Assembly: GCF_017696085.1 (NCBI RefSeq)
Contig: NZ_JAAORH010000001.1
Coordinates: 124,001 to 188,000, forward strand
Origin: Prochlorococcus marinus XMU1410
Lineage (GTDB): Bacteria > Cyanobacteriota > Cyanobacteriia > PCC-6307 > Cyanobiaceae
Reading direction: 5' to 3'
DNA: 64,000 bases
Below the pieces are notes generated by a model, which was not told the DNA's origin, ran no database searches, and saw only the letters and a list, made by a program, of their open reading frames with translations. Of the stretch, positions 25,863 through 35,381 are shown piece after piece; within the stretch, counting starts at the first letter, position 1; each line of letters starts with the position of its first letter. A program made the position numbers and the translations under genes.

Positions 25863-27503
25863 TTGAGTACTTATTTTTATACACATTTTGCGACACAAAT
25901 GTTTGGAACTTTGGGAGCTGGATTGTCTAATTTTCCTTGGTTATCTGTTTCTATTTTATTTCCAATTGGTAGTGCATTTGTGATACCTTTTTTCCCAGAT
26001 AAGGGCGATGGTAAAGAGGTGAGATGGTTTGCATTGTCAATTGCATTAATAACTTTTTTAATAACTGTAGGTTCATATATAAATGGATTTGATATTAGTA
26101 ATGAAAATGTTCAACTTAAAGAAAATATTAGCTGGCTCCCTGATTTAGGTCTTACTTGGTCTGTTGGCGCTGATGGCATTTCTATGCCGTTGATATTACT
26201 TACGAGTTTTATAACTGCTTTAGCAGTTCTTGCCGCATGGCCAGTCAAGTTCAAACCAAAGTTATTTTTCTTTTTGATATTGGTTATGGATGGCGGGCAA
26301 ATCGCTGTTTTTGCCGTACAAGATATGCTTTTATTCTTTCTAACTTGGGAACTTGAGTTAATTCCCGTTTATTTATTACTGGCTATATGGGGTGGCAAAA
26401 ATCGACAATATGCAGCAACAAAATTCATTATTTATACAGCTGGCAGTTCTATCTTCATTCTTTTGGCAGCGTTAGCAATGGGTTTCTATGGTACAGAAAT
26501 TCCTAACTTTGAGTTTTCTCATTTGTCAGCTCAAGATTTTAGTCAAAAATTCCAAATATTATGTTACGTGGGGTTATTAATTGCGTTTGGAGTTAAATTA
26601 CCAATCGTACCTCTTCATACTTGGCTTCCAGATGCTCATGGAGAGGCTACAGCTCCTGTTCATATGCTTCTAGCAGGGATTTTGTTAAAGATGGGAGGAT
26701 ATGCTCTTTTAAGGTTTAATGCACAATTATTACCTGTCGCTCATGCTCAATTTGCCCCATTATTAATAGTTCTAGGGGTAGTCAATATAATTTATGCTGC
26801 GTTGACATCTTTTGCTCAAAGAAATCTTAAAAGAAAAATTGCATACAGTTCTATAAGTCATATGGGTTTCGTTCTTATTGGAATAGGGAGTTTTAGTAGC
26901 CTTGGAACAAGTGGAGCTATGCTGCAAATGGTTAGTCATGGATTAATCGGAGCAAGTTTATTTTTTCTTGTGGGTGCTACCTATGACAGAACGAAGACTC
27001 TTAAACTTGATGAAATGAGTGGTGTTGGACAAAAAATGAGAATCATGTTTGCCTTATGGACTGCTTGCTCCTTGGCTTCCTTGGCTTTACCTGGCATGAG
27101 TGGATTTGTTTCCGAATTGATGGTATTTACAGGATTTGTTACTGATGAAGTGTACACACTTTCGTTTAGAGTAGTGATGGCTTCTTTAGCTGCCGTCGGA
27201 GTAATACTTACTCCTATTTATCTACTGTCAATGTTAAGAGAAATTTTCTTTGGTAAAGAAAATCCTAAATTAATCCAAGAACGAAAACTTATAGATGCAG
27301 AGCCAAGGGAAGTTTATATTATTGCTTGTTTACTGTTACCGATTATTGGTATAGGGCTGTACCCAAGATTAGTTACTGAAAGTTATATTGCATCTATCAA
27401 TAATTTGGTCGATAGAGATTTAACTGCAGTTAAAGGTGCTTTGAAAACAAATATTTTTTTAGGAACCAAAAAAAATGACATCTTAAAAGCTCCAACAATA
27501 TAA
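25863..27503 (+). CDS. ndhD: NAD(P)H-quinone oxidoreductase chain 4
   Basis: The 546-residue (or 534 from the ATG at 25899) proton-pumping subunit is homologous to mitochondrial ND4. [56 protein letters not shown] and [16 protein letters not shown] are canonical. The start is uncertain: TTG at 25863 is the longest, but ATG at 25899 gives the [15 protein letters not shown] opening seen in annotated relatives. It pairs with ndhF upstream as a membrane-arm unit of NDH-1. Confidence 0.95.
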   Translation: MSTYFYTHFATQMFGTLGAGLSNFPWLSVSILFPIGSAFVIPFFPDKGDGKEVRWFALSIALITFLITVGSYINGFDISNENVQLKENISWLPDLGLTWSVGADGISMPLILLTSFITALAVLAAWPVKFKPKLFFFLILVMDGGQIAVFAVQDMLLFFLTWELELIPVYLLLAIWGGKNRQYAATKFIIYTAGSSIFILLAALAMGFYGTEIPNFEFSHLSAQDFSQKFQILCYVGLLIAFGVKLPIVPLHTWLPDAHGEATAPVHMLLAGILLKMGGYALLRFNAQLLPVAHAQFAPLLIVLGVVNIIYAALTSFAQRNLKRKIAYSSISHMGFVLIGIGSFSSLGTSGAMLQMVSHGLIGASLFFLVGATYDRTKTLKLDEMSGVGQKMRIMFALWTACSLASLALPGMSGFVSELMVFTGFVTDEVYTLSFRVVMASLAAVGVILTPIYLLSMLREIFFGKENPKLIQERKLIDAEPREVYIIACLLLPIIGIGLYPRLVTESYIASINNLVDRDLTAVKGALKTNIFLGTKKNDILKAPTI

Positions 27504-27512
27504 TTTCTTAAA

Positions 27513-27537
27513 TTAATGCAAAATTGTTTGGCATTAA
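27513..27537 (+). other. Hairpin downstream of ndhD
   Basis: TTAATGC (27513-27519) and GCATTAA (27531-27537) form a perfect 7-bp stem, with an inner AAA/TTT pairing possible. No T-run follows, so it may be an RNA-stabilising 3' end or a weak terminator rather than a classic one. Confidence 0.4.
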
Positions 27538-27626
27538 ATAAATTAAAAGATATCTTGTGAGTAGTTTTTATTTATTTCAAAATATCTTATTTCAATCCTA
27601 TTGATAGGCAACAATTAGGCCCTAGA

Positions 27627-28448
27627 TTGTTGATTAAGTTCCTTCAAGACGCCGCAGGGAAAGGTGAACTTGATCCATGGGATATTGATGTAATAAGCGT
27701 AATTGATAGTTTTTTAGGACAATACTCACATACTTTCAATAAATCTTCAAATATTACAATCTCATATCATAAGGATTTAGCTGAGACAAGCGAAGCATTT
27801 TTTGCGGCTTCCGTACTAGTTAATTTAAAGGCTCAGGTTTTAGAATCTGATGTTTTCAAAGAAAATTCTTCAGATTTTGACGATGAATTTAATTTGGATG
27901 ATCAAGATTGGATTGATAAAGAATTTGATATTCCAAAATATCCTGAAAAGTATCTAAGGAGAAGATCAATTGCGCAACCAATTCTTAAACGTACCACAAC
28001 CTTGGGAGAACTTGTAAGTCAGTTAGAGTCCATCGCAGAAATTATTGAAACTCAAGATCTTCTGCTCATGAAGAGAAAAAGAAATAAAAAATATTCTGAT
28101 AAGGCTTTAATTTCTCAAGTAAAATCATTAGCACATCGCGAGAAACTTCCAGAAACCACTAAAGCATTAGGGAGATTTATTGACGGATGGGAAAAAGCCT
28201 TACAATGGACAGATTTTGAATATTTAGTCAATAAATGGCAAACAGTTGTAAAAAATGATCTAGATAAAGATCGTTTAGGAGTTTTTTGGGCTTTGTTATT
28301 TTTATCATCTGAAAACAAAATTGAAATTAAACAAATTAATTCCTTATATGGTCCGATTCAAATTAAAAGAATCATACCTGATGGTGGAATAGCTCAATTG
28401 CCTATAGAAAATCTTGAGATAAGCAATGCCTCTTCGTCTGCCGCCTAG
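27627..28448 (+). CDS. scpA: Segregation and condensation protein A
   Basis: This 273-residue kleisin bridges SMC heads in chromosome condensation together with ScpB. The N-terminal LLIKFLQDAAGKGELDPWDIDVISVIDSFL and ETSEAFFAASVLVNLKAQVLES match the ScpA family. The C-terminal part is a winged-helix-like region. The start is unsure: TTG at 27627 is the first usual start, but the frame is open back to 27561 and the preceding NPIDRQQLGPR looks like coding sequence, so an ATT at 27600 is possible. ScpB is not in the window. Confidence 0.85.
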   Translation: MLIKFLQDAAGKGELDPWDIDVISVIDSFLGQYSHTFNKSSNITISYHKDLAETSEAFFAASVLVNLKAQVLESDVFKENSSDFDDEFNLDDQDWIDKEFDIPKYPEKYLRRRSIAQPILKRTTTLGELVSQLESIAEIIETQDLLLMKRKRNKKYSDKALISQVKSLAHREKLPETTKALGRFIDGWEKALQWTDFEYLVNKWQTVVKNDLDKDRLGVFWALLFLSSENKIEIKQINSLYGPIQIKRIIPDGGIAQLPIENLEISNASSSAA

Positions 28449-28495
28449 GAGCTTAATAGTAATAACGTATAATTTTAAAAAATAGTTTTGAATTT

Positions 28496-29674
28496 ATGAA
28501 GGCAATGATACTTGCAGCAGGTAAAGGCACACGTGTTCAGCCTATTACGCATGTTATTCCGAAACCGATGATACCGATTTTGCAAAAACCTGTTATGGAG
28601 TTTCTCTTGGAACTTTTAAGGGAACATAACTTTAAGGAAATAATGGTCAATGTTTCTCATCTGGCTGAAGAAATTGAAAATTATTTTAGGGATGGGCAAA
28701 GATTTGGAGTAGAAATTGCTTATAGTTTTGAGGGAAGAATAGAAGATGGAGAATTAATAGGAGATGCTTTGGGTTCTGCAGGAGGATTAAAAAAAATTCA
28801 GGATTTTCAAAATTTCTTTGATGAGACTTTTGTCGTTTTATGTGGTGATGCTTTAGTTGATTTAGATTTAACTCAAGCTGTTAAAAAACATAAGCAGAAA
28901 GGAGCTATTGCGAGCTTAATAACAAAGAAGGTAACTAAAGATCAAGTATCGAGTTATGGTGTTGTAGTTTCAGATGAAAATGGAAGAATAGAGGCTTTTC
29001 AGGAAAAGCCATCAGTTGATCAAGCTTTAAGTGATTCTATAAATACTGGAATTTATCTATTCGAACCCGAAATTTTTAATTACATACCTACAGCAGAAAA
29101 ATTTGATATCGGAGCTGATCTTTTCCCTAAACTTGTTGAAATGGATTTACCATTTTTTGCATTGCCAATGGATTTTGAATGGGTAGATATTGGAAAAGTT
29201 CCTGATTATTGGAGTGCTATTAGAAATGTATTGCAAGGTAAGGTAAGACAAGTGCAAATACCAGGTAAGGAAATAAAACCAGGAGTTTTTACCGGTTTGA
29301 ATGTAGCGGCTAACTGGGATAAAGTAAATATTACTGGGCCGGTTTATATCGGAGGCATGACTAGGATCGAAGATGGAGCAACTATTATTGGTCCTTCCAT
29401 GATTGGACCAAGTTGTTGTATTTGCGAGGGAGCAACTATAGATAACTCCATTATTTTTGATTATTCTAAAATTGGTAAAGGTGTACGACTTATGGATAAG
29501 TTAGTTTTTGGTAAATATTGTGTTGGGAAAAATGGAGATCATTTTGATTTGCAAGATGCATCTTTAGATTGGTTAATAGCAGATTCAAGAAGATCTGATT
29601 TAACTGAGCCATCGCCTCAGCAGAAAGCTATGGCAGAATTATTAGGTACTGATTTGATTAATATTCCAGACTAA
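28496..29674 (+). CDS. NDP-sugar pyrophosphorylase (mannose-1-phosphate guanylyltransferase-like)
   Basis: The 392-residue protein has an N-terminal nucleotidyltransferase domain: MKAMILAAGKGTRVQP, then PKPMIPILQKPVMEF, VLCGDALVDLDL as the metal-binding GD motif, and VQEKP-like FQEKPS. A C-terminal left-handed beta-helix follows (GPVYIGGMTRIEDGATIIGPSMIGPSCCICEGA). It should activate a sugar-1-phosphate for exopolysaccharide, LPS or compatible-solute synthesis; the sugar cannot be told from sequence. Its last 17 bases overlap the 3' end of convergent metF. Confidence 0.85.
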   Translation: MKAMILAAGKGTRVQPITHVIPKPMIPILQKPVMEFLLELLREHNFKEIMVNVSHLAEEIENYFRDGQRFGVEIAYSFEGRIEDGELIGDALGSAGGLKKIQDFQNFFDETFVVLCGDALVDLDLTQAVKKHKQKGAIASLITKKVTKDQVSSYGVVVSDENGRIEAFQEKPSVDQALSDSINTGIYLFEPEIFNYIPTAEKFDIGADLFPKLVEMDLPFFALPMDFEWVDIGKVPDYWSAIRNVLQGKVRQVQIPGKEIKPGVFTGLNVAANWDKVNITGPVYIGGMTRIEDGATIIGPSMIGPSCCICEGATIDNSIIFDYSKIGKGVRLMDKLVFGKYCVGKNGDHFDLQDASLDWLIADSRRSDLTEPSPQQKAMAELLGTDLINIPD

Positions 29675-30548
29675 GATTAGCTTTTTCAATAATTTCAGGA
29701 ATTAAATGCTCTGCCTTTACTGCCATTAGATGAACACCATTTGCGATATTAATAAAATCATGAGCTTGTTCAGCTGCAATTTTAATACCTTCTTGTAAAG
29801 GGTTTTTAGCCTCTTTAAGACGATTTAAGATACATTCAGGGATCTTTGCGCCTGGAACGTATTTGTTTATAAATAGAGCGTTTTTGTAAGACTTTAATAG
29901 GAATACACCTGCAATTACTGGAATTTCAAGAGGATTGCTAATTTTTTCGCAAAACTCTATCAAATTTTCTTTTTCCATAATCATTTGAGTTTGTATAAAT
30001 CGAGCTCCAGCCTCTTTTTTCTTTTTTATTCTATTTTCTAAGCTTCTTTGATTTCTGCATCCAGGATCAGCGGCAGCACCTGCAAAAATAAAGGTTTTTT
30101 TATCGGAAAGTTCTCCCAGAGTAGGATCAATTCCCTCATTGAAGGCCTGAATTTGTTGAAGCAATCTAACTGACTCAAACTCATGAACGGCTTTAGCATC
30201 TTGTTGATCCCCGGCTTTTACTGAATCACCGGTAATGCATAAGATGTTTTTAATTCCTAAAGCATTTGCTCCCAAAATGTCCGATTGTAAAGCAATTTTA
30301 TTACGATCTCTGCAAGATATTTGCATTACTGGTTCGATCCCATTTTCTAGTAATAGTTTGGACATTGCTAAGCTGCACATTCTCATTACTGCTCTGCTTC
30401 CATCAGTAATGTTAACAGCATGTACCTTATCTTTCAAAAGTTGTGCTATCTTAAGAGATCTTATGGGGTCCCCACCTCTTGGCGGCATTAGCTCTGCCGT
30501 AATGACCTTAGATCTTTTTTCTAAAGTCTGCTGAAGTTTTGATTTCAA
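29658..30548 (-). CDS. metF: Methylenetetrahydrofolate reductase
   Basis: The 296-residue flavoprotein reduces 5,10-methylene-THF to 5-methyl-THF for methionine synthesis. The N-terminal VITAELMPPRGGDPIRSLK carries the catalytic Glu of the family, followed by VNITDGSRAVMRMCS, ILCITGD and AGARFIQTQMIM. The start is TTG at 30548, giving MKSKLQQTLEKRSKVITAELM; no ATG is better placed. The gene faces away from the pedR-like gene and overlaps the nucleotidyltransferase at its end. Confidence 0.93.
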   Translation of the reverse strand: MKSKLQQTLEKRSKVITAELMPPRGGDPIRSLKIAQLLKDKVHAVNITDGSRAVMRMCSLAMSKLLLENGIEPVMQISCRDRNKIALQSDILGANALGIKNILCITGDSVKAGDQQDAKAVHEFESVRLLQQIQAFNEGIDPTLGELSDKKTFIFAGAAADPGCRNQRSLENRIKKKKEAGARFIQTQMIMEKENLIEFCEKISNPLEIPVIAGVFLLKSYKNALFINKYVPGAKIPECILNRLKEAKNPLQEGIKIAAEQAHDFINIANGVHLMAVKAEHLIPEIIEKANLSLEY

Positions 30549-30625
30549 TTGCCTTTGTTTCTAAGATGGTTAACAAGTGTAATGAGATTGCTAAACTTAA
30601 TTAATATAAAAAAGGAACTGTTTAA

Positions 30626-30904
30626 ATGCAAATGGTTGAAGAAGAAGTAAACAACATTGATATGATGGGTCTCTCAGCAAGAGAGATGGAAATCATTGAT
30701 CTCGTAGCCGATGGGCTTACAAATCAAGAAATTGCGGTAAAACTAACTATTAGTAAAAGAACCGTTGATAATCATGTAAGTAATATGTTTACAAAAACTG
30801 GTTCAAAAAACAGAGTAGCACTTTTGAATTGGGCAATGGATAATGGAAAGATTTGTAGAGATGGATTTAATTGTTGTTCACTCCCAGACTCTGATCAAGG
30901 TTAG
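30626..30904 (+). CDS. pedR: Small LuxR-type regulator, PedR-like
   Basis: This 92-residue protein is mostly one LuxR/NarL helix-turn-helix: LSAREMEIIDLVADGLTNQEIAVKL, then SKRTVDNHVSNMFTKTGSKNRVALLNWA. There is no receiver domain. The tail GKICRDGFNCCSLPD keeps cysteines C77, C83 and C84. In Synechocystis, PedR is a regulator of this size whose activity changes with photosynthetic electron transport through a cysteine reduced by thioredoxin, so redox control is a likely inference. A purine-rich aaaaaggaac precedes the ATG. The 3' end overlaps a small minus-strand gene by 38 bases. Confidence 0.85.
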   Translation: MQMVEEEVNNIDMMGLSAREMEIIDLVADGLTNQEIAVKLTISKRTVDNHVSNMFTKTGSKNRVALLNWAMDNGKICRDGFNCCSLPDSDQG

Positions 30905-31055
30905 AATTATCCTTTATTATTTTTGTATCATTAGCCAAGTCCATTAAACAATAATTTGTAGAAGCTAATTCGAAGAGTTCAGCATATGCAATACATGCAT
31001 CCTTATCTGAATCGACAAATCTTAATATTCCTTCTTTGTCGTAAAGACCATACAT
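30867..31055 (-). CDS. Small conserved hypothetical protein
   Basis: The 62-residue frame reads MYGLYDKEGILRFVDSDKD and then an AYAELFELAS helix. The opening resembles small picocyanobacterial proteins that I recall only vaguely, and I know of no function. The last 12 residues lie antisense to the pedR-like 3' end, so the two transcripts overlap tail to tail. The biased composition of the first 45 residues looks like a real protein rather than a shadow. Confidence is moderate. Confidence 0.6.
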   Translation of the reverse strand: MYGLYDKEGILRFVDSDKDACIAYAELFELASTNYCLMDLANDTKIIKDNSNLDQSLGVNNN

Positions 31056-31122
31056 CTCAACAAAAATAAAAATTACTTTGGTTAAATATAAAGAAAATAT
31101 AAAGGATGAATGGCTCTTTTGA

Positions 31123-31620
31123 CTAGTTACTATTGAAAGTTTTCAAAAAGTCTTCTTTCCAATCTGAAAAAGGATTGTTAGCTAGACTGAAATTTGAGTA
31201 ATGGGTCATCCCAGTAATTTCTTCTGAAATGAATGATGGGAGAAATAAATCTTCCTCTTCATTGGAAAGTTCGATTTCTGCAATTTCAAGTGGATAATTA
31301 TTCTCTTTAAAGCAATCTATAATCCAAGATTTTTTTTTAACTTCTAAAAAGAATCTTTCTTTTTTAATTTTACTTGAAAGATTTAACATTATTTTTTCAG
31401 CATCGCCTCGCGGAATGGAGTATTCATATTCAAAGTTGGTAAAGCCTTTGATATGTTTTTTAAGTGCAATTTTAGAGTTTTTGCTTGTCAACCTTATCCT
31501 GGTAATCCAACCCTCTAAACTGTTAGATAAATATCCTTGTTCAATATAAATTTTTTTAGTTATGAATTTTTTCCAATTATCATTTTTTATAAGAAATCTT
31601 CTTTCTATTTCTAAGGCCAT
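31123..31620 (-). CDS. CYTH domain triphosphatase-like protein
   Basis: The 165-residue protein of the CYTH superfamily (triphosphate tunnel metalloenzymes) starts MALEIERRFLIKNDNW. E4, E6 and R8 correspond to the ExExK signature, with R for K. Basic and acidic strands follow, for example TRIRLTS, KIALKKHIKG and EIAEIELSNEEE. Members hydrolyse inorganic triphosphate or make cyclic AMP or thiamine triphosphate; in bacteria of this length triphosphatase is commonest. Its start abuts the NAD kinase stop with no gap, so co-expression is likely. Confidence 0.85.
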   Translation of the reverse strand: MALEIERRFLIKNDNWKKFITKKIYIEQGYLSNSLEGWITRIRLTSKNSKIALKKHIKGFTNFEYEYSIPRGDAEKIMLNLSSKIKKERFFLEVKKKSWIIDCFKENNYPLEIAEIELSNEEEDLFLPSFISEEITGMTHYSNFSLANNPFSDWKEDFLKTFNSN

Positions 31621-32532
31621 TTAATTTTTTGTATTCTTTTGAGATAAATCACCTTTCCAATCTAGTTTTTTTATAAGGGTATTATAATAGTTAGTACTTT
31701 TCTTAAACTTAATTATTTTGCAGGGAGATTGACCTTTTTTGATCTCACAAAAATAACTTTCCTTGATAGTCATACATTTTGAACCGTCTCTCCATAATTT
31801 AATTTCCCCTTTACTTTTTTTTACAGATTTAATTATTACCTTACTTGTATTAGGGATAACTATTGGTCTACTAGCCAAACTCATCGGGCATATAGGGTTA
31901 ATTATCATTGCATCAATACTAGGGTGAACTATTGGACCACCTGCAGCCATTGAATAGGCTGTTGAACCAGTTGATGTAGATATGATTAATCCATCGCCTT
32001 TATATTCATTCACTTTCTCGTTATCTATTTCAATTTGTATTTGATTGGTAGGAGAAATGTCTTCTTCAACAGATTTAAAATAAAAATCATTTAAGGCGTC
32101 GTAGCTTTTTATAATCTTTTTCTCAGAACTTGTCCCATTAATACAAACATTACAATTTAATCTGTTACGAAAGTCAATTGTGTATTCTTCGTTTTCAAGG
32201 ATTTCAATAAAAGATTTGTCAAATAAAAAACCTTTTTCTTGCGTAAGGAATCCCAGATTACCACCAATATTAATGCTCAATAAAGGGATATCATAATCAG
32301 CTAAAGCATTTGCACATTTTAGGAAGGTTCCATCCCCACCAAGAACTATGCCAATGTCTGGCTGCAATTTTGGATTACAAAGATGTTTTTCAATTTCATC
32401 ATTATGAAAATCACTTTCAATTCTATTTGATTTTATATTTTTCGCCTTCAGAACTTCTTCACAGAATTTAGAAGCTGCTTGCGCTATAGAACTATCTGAA
32501 CGATATACAATAAGCACTAATGAAAGTTTCAT
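31621..32532 (-). CDS. nadK: NAD kinase
   Basis: The 303-residue kinase makes NADP from NAD. The GGDGT motif lies at 65-69, followed by [40 protein letters not shown] and [13 protein letters not shown], all diagnostic. It is downstream of ndhE by nine bases, at the end of the ndhA-I-G-E operon, and precedes the CYTH gene directly. The position suggests NADP pool size is set together with NDH-1 level. Cyanobacteria often carry two NAD kinases; only one is visible here. Confidence 0.95.
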   Translation of the reverse strand: MKLSLVLIVYRSDSSIAQAASKFCEEVLKAKNIKSNRIESDFHNDEIEKHLCNPKLQPDIGIVLGGDGTFLKCANALADYDIPLLSINIGGNLGFLTQEKGFLFDKSFIEILENEEYTIDFRNRLNCNVCINGTSSEKKIIKSYDALNDFYFKSVEEDISPTNQIQIEIDNEKVNEYKGDGLIISTSTGSTAYSMAAGGPIVHPSIDAMIINPICPMSLASRPIVIPNTSKVIIKSVKKSKGEIKLWRDGSKCMTIKESYFCEIKKGQSPCKIIKFKKSTNYYNTLIKKLDWKGDLSQKNTKN

Positions 32533-32541
32533 TTAGTGGTT

Positions 32542-32865
32542 TTACCATTTTAATAAATTAAAACTTTCCATATCTACAGTCACCCTATTCCTATAAAGAG
32601 ATAATAAAATAGCTAATCCAACTGCTGCTTCTGCGGCAGCAACAGTAATAACAAAAATTGTAAAAACTTGTCCTTGAATTAAATTATTATCAACGAAGGA
32701 GGAAAACGCCATCAAGTTTATATTTACTGCATTGAGCATTAATTCAATGCTCATAAGGACCCTGACGGCATTTCTACTATTTAATAATCCCCAAATCCCA
32801 ATACAGAATAGTACTGAAGATACTATTAAAAATGCTTGAAGAGGAATCGATTCTAAACTCATCAT
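32542..32865 (-). CDS. ndhE: NAD(P)H-quinone oxidoreductase subunit 4L
   Basis: The 107-residue membrane subunit, homologous to NuoK, has three helices and the conserved VRVLMSIELMLNAVNINLMAFSS segment with its membrane-embedded Glu, then a VAAAEAAVGLAILLSLYR helix with the second Glu. It forms part of the proton path of NDH-1. It is fourth in the ndhA-I-G-E run on the minus strand, 15 bases after ndhG. Confidence 0.96.
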   Translation of the reverse strand: MMSLESIPLQAFLIVSSVLFCIGIWGLLNSRNAVRVLMSIELMLNAVNINLMAFSSFVDNNLIQGQVFTIFVITVAAAEAAVGLAILLSLYRNRVTVDMESFNLLKW

Positions 32866-32880
32866 AATAAAGTTGAAAGG

Positions 32881-33480
32881 TTAATTTTTATTTGTAAGTA
32901 ATGGTTCTGATGATTTCTCAATTAACTCTTGATCAACAGGTAATCCAGTGGAAATATCCTTGCTCATTACATCTCTTCTTGCTAAAACAATAGCTCCAAT
33001 CATTGCCATTAAAAGTAAAACTGAGGCTACTTCAAATGGGAGTAAATAATCACTGAATAGATGTTCACCAATTCTGATAGTTGATTCTTCTCCTATAGAG
33101 TTTTGAGGATTAGAAAGGCTCCATACATTAGTCAAGTCAACTCTTATTAAAAGGCTTAGTAGGGTTAAACATATTGATGTTGATATGATTCTTCTCGATT
33201 TAATGTCACTGATGGGCTTTAAATCTTCTTTTTTATTGACTAGCATTATTGCAAAGATTATTAATACATTAACGGCACCAACATAAACTAAAACTTGTGC
33301 TGCAGCGACAAAACTTGCATTCAATAGAAGATACAATCCCGCAACACTCATGAAAACTCCCCCTAGAAGAAAGGCTGAATAAACAATACTTTCTAGCAGT
33401 ACCACACCAAGTGCTCCAATAAGGATCACTAAAGATAACACTGAAAAACAAATAATTTGAGTTGTTATTGCAATGGACAT
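32881..33480 (-). CDS. ndhG: NAD(P)H-quinone oxidoreductase subunit 6
   Basis: This 199-residue membrane protein homologous to NuoJ has five hydrophobic helices. The conserved VYVGAVNVLIIFAIMLVN segment contains the pi-bulge-type region, and LLPFEVASVLLLMAMIGAIVLARRD follows. The C-terminal tail is hydrophilic. Gene position between ndhI and ndhE matches all cyanobacterial ndhAIGE operons. Confidence 0.96.
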   Translation of the reverse strand: MSIAITTQIICFSVLSLVILIGALGVVLLESIVYSAFLLGGVFMSVAGLYLLLNASFVAAAQVLVYVGAVNVLIIFAIMLVNKKEDLKPISDIKSRRIISTSICLTLLSLLIRVDLTNVWSLSNPQNSIGEESTIRIGEHLFSDYLLPFEVASVLLLMAMIGAIVLARRDVMSKDISTGLPVDQELIEKSSEPLLTNKN

Positions 33481-33493
33481 AAATTAATAGAAT

Positions 33494-34120
33494 TTAATTG
33501 TCTGGATTAGAAACTTTATCTTTATTTTCATTGGATTCTGGTCTCATCCAATCATAGACTTCTTCGGGTAATTTACCAACTCTAGTATCTGAAGCTGGTA
33601 TTTCATGAGGGTCCATAACACCTTTAGGTAGATAGGCAAGTTCTCTCAGAGGTTTAACTGATGGATCTGTTGTGACGTTCGTAGGTAATCTACCAAGTGC
33701 AACATTATCAAAGTTCAGATTGTGTCTGTCAAAAGTAGCTAATTCATATTCTTCTGTCATCGAAAGACAATTAGTTGGACAATATTCAACACAATTTCCG
33801 CAAAATATACAAACTCCAAAATCTATAGAGTAATTTCTAAGTTCCTTTTTTTTAGTCTCTTTATTCATTACCCAATCAACTACTGGTAGATTTATGGGGC
33901 AAACTCTCACGCACACTTCACAGGCAATACATTTATCGAATTCATAGTGTATTCTTCCTCTATATCTCTCAGATGGGATTAATTTTTCATATGGATATTG
34001 GACAGTAACAGGTCTTCTTCGAAGATGATCAAAAGTTACTGATAAGCCATTATATAAATATTTACCAGCATTAAATGCTTCTTTGATATAGCTATTGATT
34101 TGTTGAAGAAAATTTTTCAT
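33494..34120 (-). CDS. ndhI: NAD(P)H-quinone oxidoreductase subunit I (2x[4Fe-4S])
   Basis: The 208-residue ferredoxin-like subunit holds two 4Fe-4S clusters: C64, C67, C70, C74 in [12 protein letters not shown], and C104, C107, C110, C114 in [12 protein letters not shown]. It carries electrons from ferredoxin toward the quinone site of NDH-1 on the cytoplasmic side. The C-terminal extension ([24 protein letters not shown]) is typical of cyanobacteria. It follows ndhA by about 67 bases. Confidence 0.97.
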   Translation of the reverse strand: MKNFLQQINSYIKEAFNAGKYLYNGLSVTFDHLRRRPVTVQYPYEKLIPSERYRGRIHYEFDKCIACEVCVRVCPINLPVVDWVMNKETKKKELRNYSIDFGVCIFCGNCVEYCPTNCLSMTEEYELATFDRHNLNFDNVALGRLPTNVTTDPSVKPLRELAYLPKGVMDPHEIPASDTRVGKLPEEVYDWMRPESNENKDKVSNPDN

Positions 34121-34187
34121 TTGAAGAATTCACTTAGTTATTTTATTTTAGTGGATTAATTTTAAATTTAAGTATTTTTACTTAAGT

Positions 34188-35306
34188 TTAACCACCAAAG
34201 AATTGCGGGAAAGCTAGTTTTAATCCTGCAGTTATCAAAAGATTAGCAAGAGAAATTGGAAGGAGAAACTTCCATCCAAGATCTAATAGTTGATCTATTC
34301 TTACTCTAGGAGTTGTCCAACGCAATAATATTGCAATGAAAACTAAAAGATATGCTTTCAATATAGTCATTACAATTCCTATTGATGCAGTGAAAACTTG
34401 TATGAAGGGTGCATTAATTGGCAAGTTTAGAAACTTAGCTATTATTTCAACTGGAATGGGAAAACCCCAACCTCCCAAATAAAGTATTGATACCAATAAA
34501 GCTGAAAGGATTAAATTAATGTAACTACCAAGGTAGAACAATGCGAATTTCATCCCTGCATATTCAGTTTGATATCCCGCCACTAATTCTTCTTCAGCTT
34601 CAGGCAAGTCAAATGGAAGTCTCTCACATTCTGCAAGAGCACAAATCCAAAAGACTATAAAACCAACAGGTTGTCTCCATATATTCCAACTTAGGATTCC
34701 AGCACCACTTTGTTGATTGACTATGTCAATAGTACTTAGGGAATTTGTCATTAGTACCACAGCTAGTACAGATAAAGCTAAAGGAATTTCATAACTTATT
34801 GATTGAGCAGCAGCTCTTAATCCTCCCAATAAAGAATATTTATTATTTGATGCATATCCGCTCATAAGAAGTCCAATTGGCTGGATACTGCTTAAAGCGA
34901 TCCATAGGAAAATTCCAATACCAACGTTACTTATTAAGAGGTTTTGTCCAAAAGGAACAATTAGCCAGGACAGAATCACTGGAACAAGAACTAATATTGG
35001 TCCTGCAGTGAAGAGAATTCCATCCGCTTTAGCAGGAATAATATCCTCTTTGACAAGTAACTTAAGACCATCTGCAATTGGTTGAAGGACACCAAGAGCT
35101 CCTGCATATTCAGGGCCTATTCTTTGCTGAGCAGCAGCAGATATTTTTCTTTCAAGCCAAACTGTTACTAAAACCCCAACAACTGCCGCTACCAAAACTA
35201 AAAGCATAGGGAGAGGGAGCCAAATTATATGGGCGATTTCGCTGGACAGGCCAAAGCTTTTCAAGAATTCATTAAAACTATATTCGAGATCTAATCCGTA
35301 TTCCAA
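34188..35306 (-). CDS. ndhA: NAD(P)H-quinone oxidoreductase subunit 1
   Basis: The 372-residue membrane protein homologous to NuoH helps form the quinone-binding site. It shows about eight helices, [30 protein letters not shown], the [14 protein letters not shown] loop, and [32 protein letters not shown], all canonical. It heads the ndhA-I-G-E operon, which then continues to NAD kinase and CYTH. The gltA gene lies upstream in the same direction, 75 bases away. Confidence 0.97.
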   Translation of the reverse strand: MEYGLDLEYSFNEFLKSFGLSSEIAHIIWLPLPMLLVLVAAVVGVLVTVWLERKISAAAQQRIGPEYAGALGVLQPIADGLKLLVKEDIIPAKADGILFTAGPILVLVPVILSWLIVPFGQNLLISNVGIGIFLWIALSSIQPIGLLMSGYASNNKYSLLGGLRAAAQSISYEIPLALSVLAVVLMTNSLSTIDIVNQQSGAGILSWNIWRQPVGFIVFWICALAECERLPFDLPEAEEELVAGYQTEYAGMKFALFYLGSYINLILSALLVSILYLGGWGFPIPVEIIAKFLNLPINAPFIQVFTASIGIVMTILKAYLLVFIAILLRWTTPRVRIDQLLDLGWKFLLPISLANLLITAGLKLAFPQFFGG

Positions 35307-35381
35307 AATTTTTAAGTTATTTACTTAATAGATTAACTCTTCTTAAACAATATGTGTGTTTTTTATGAAAAGCTGCAAATA

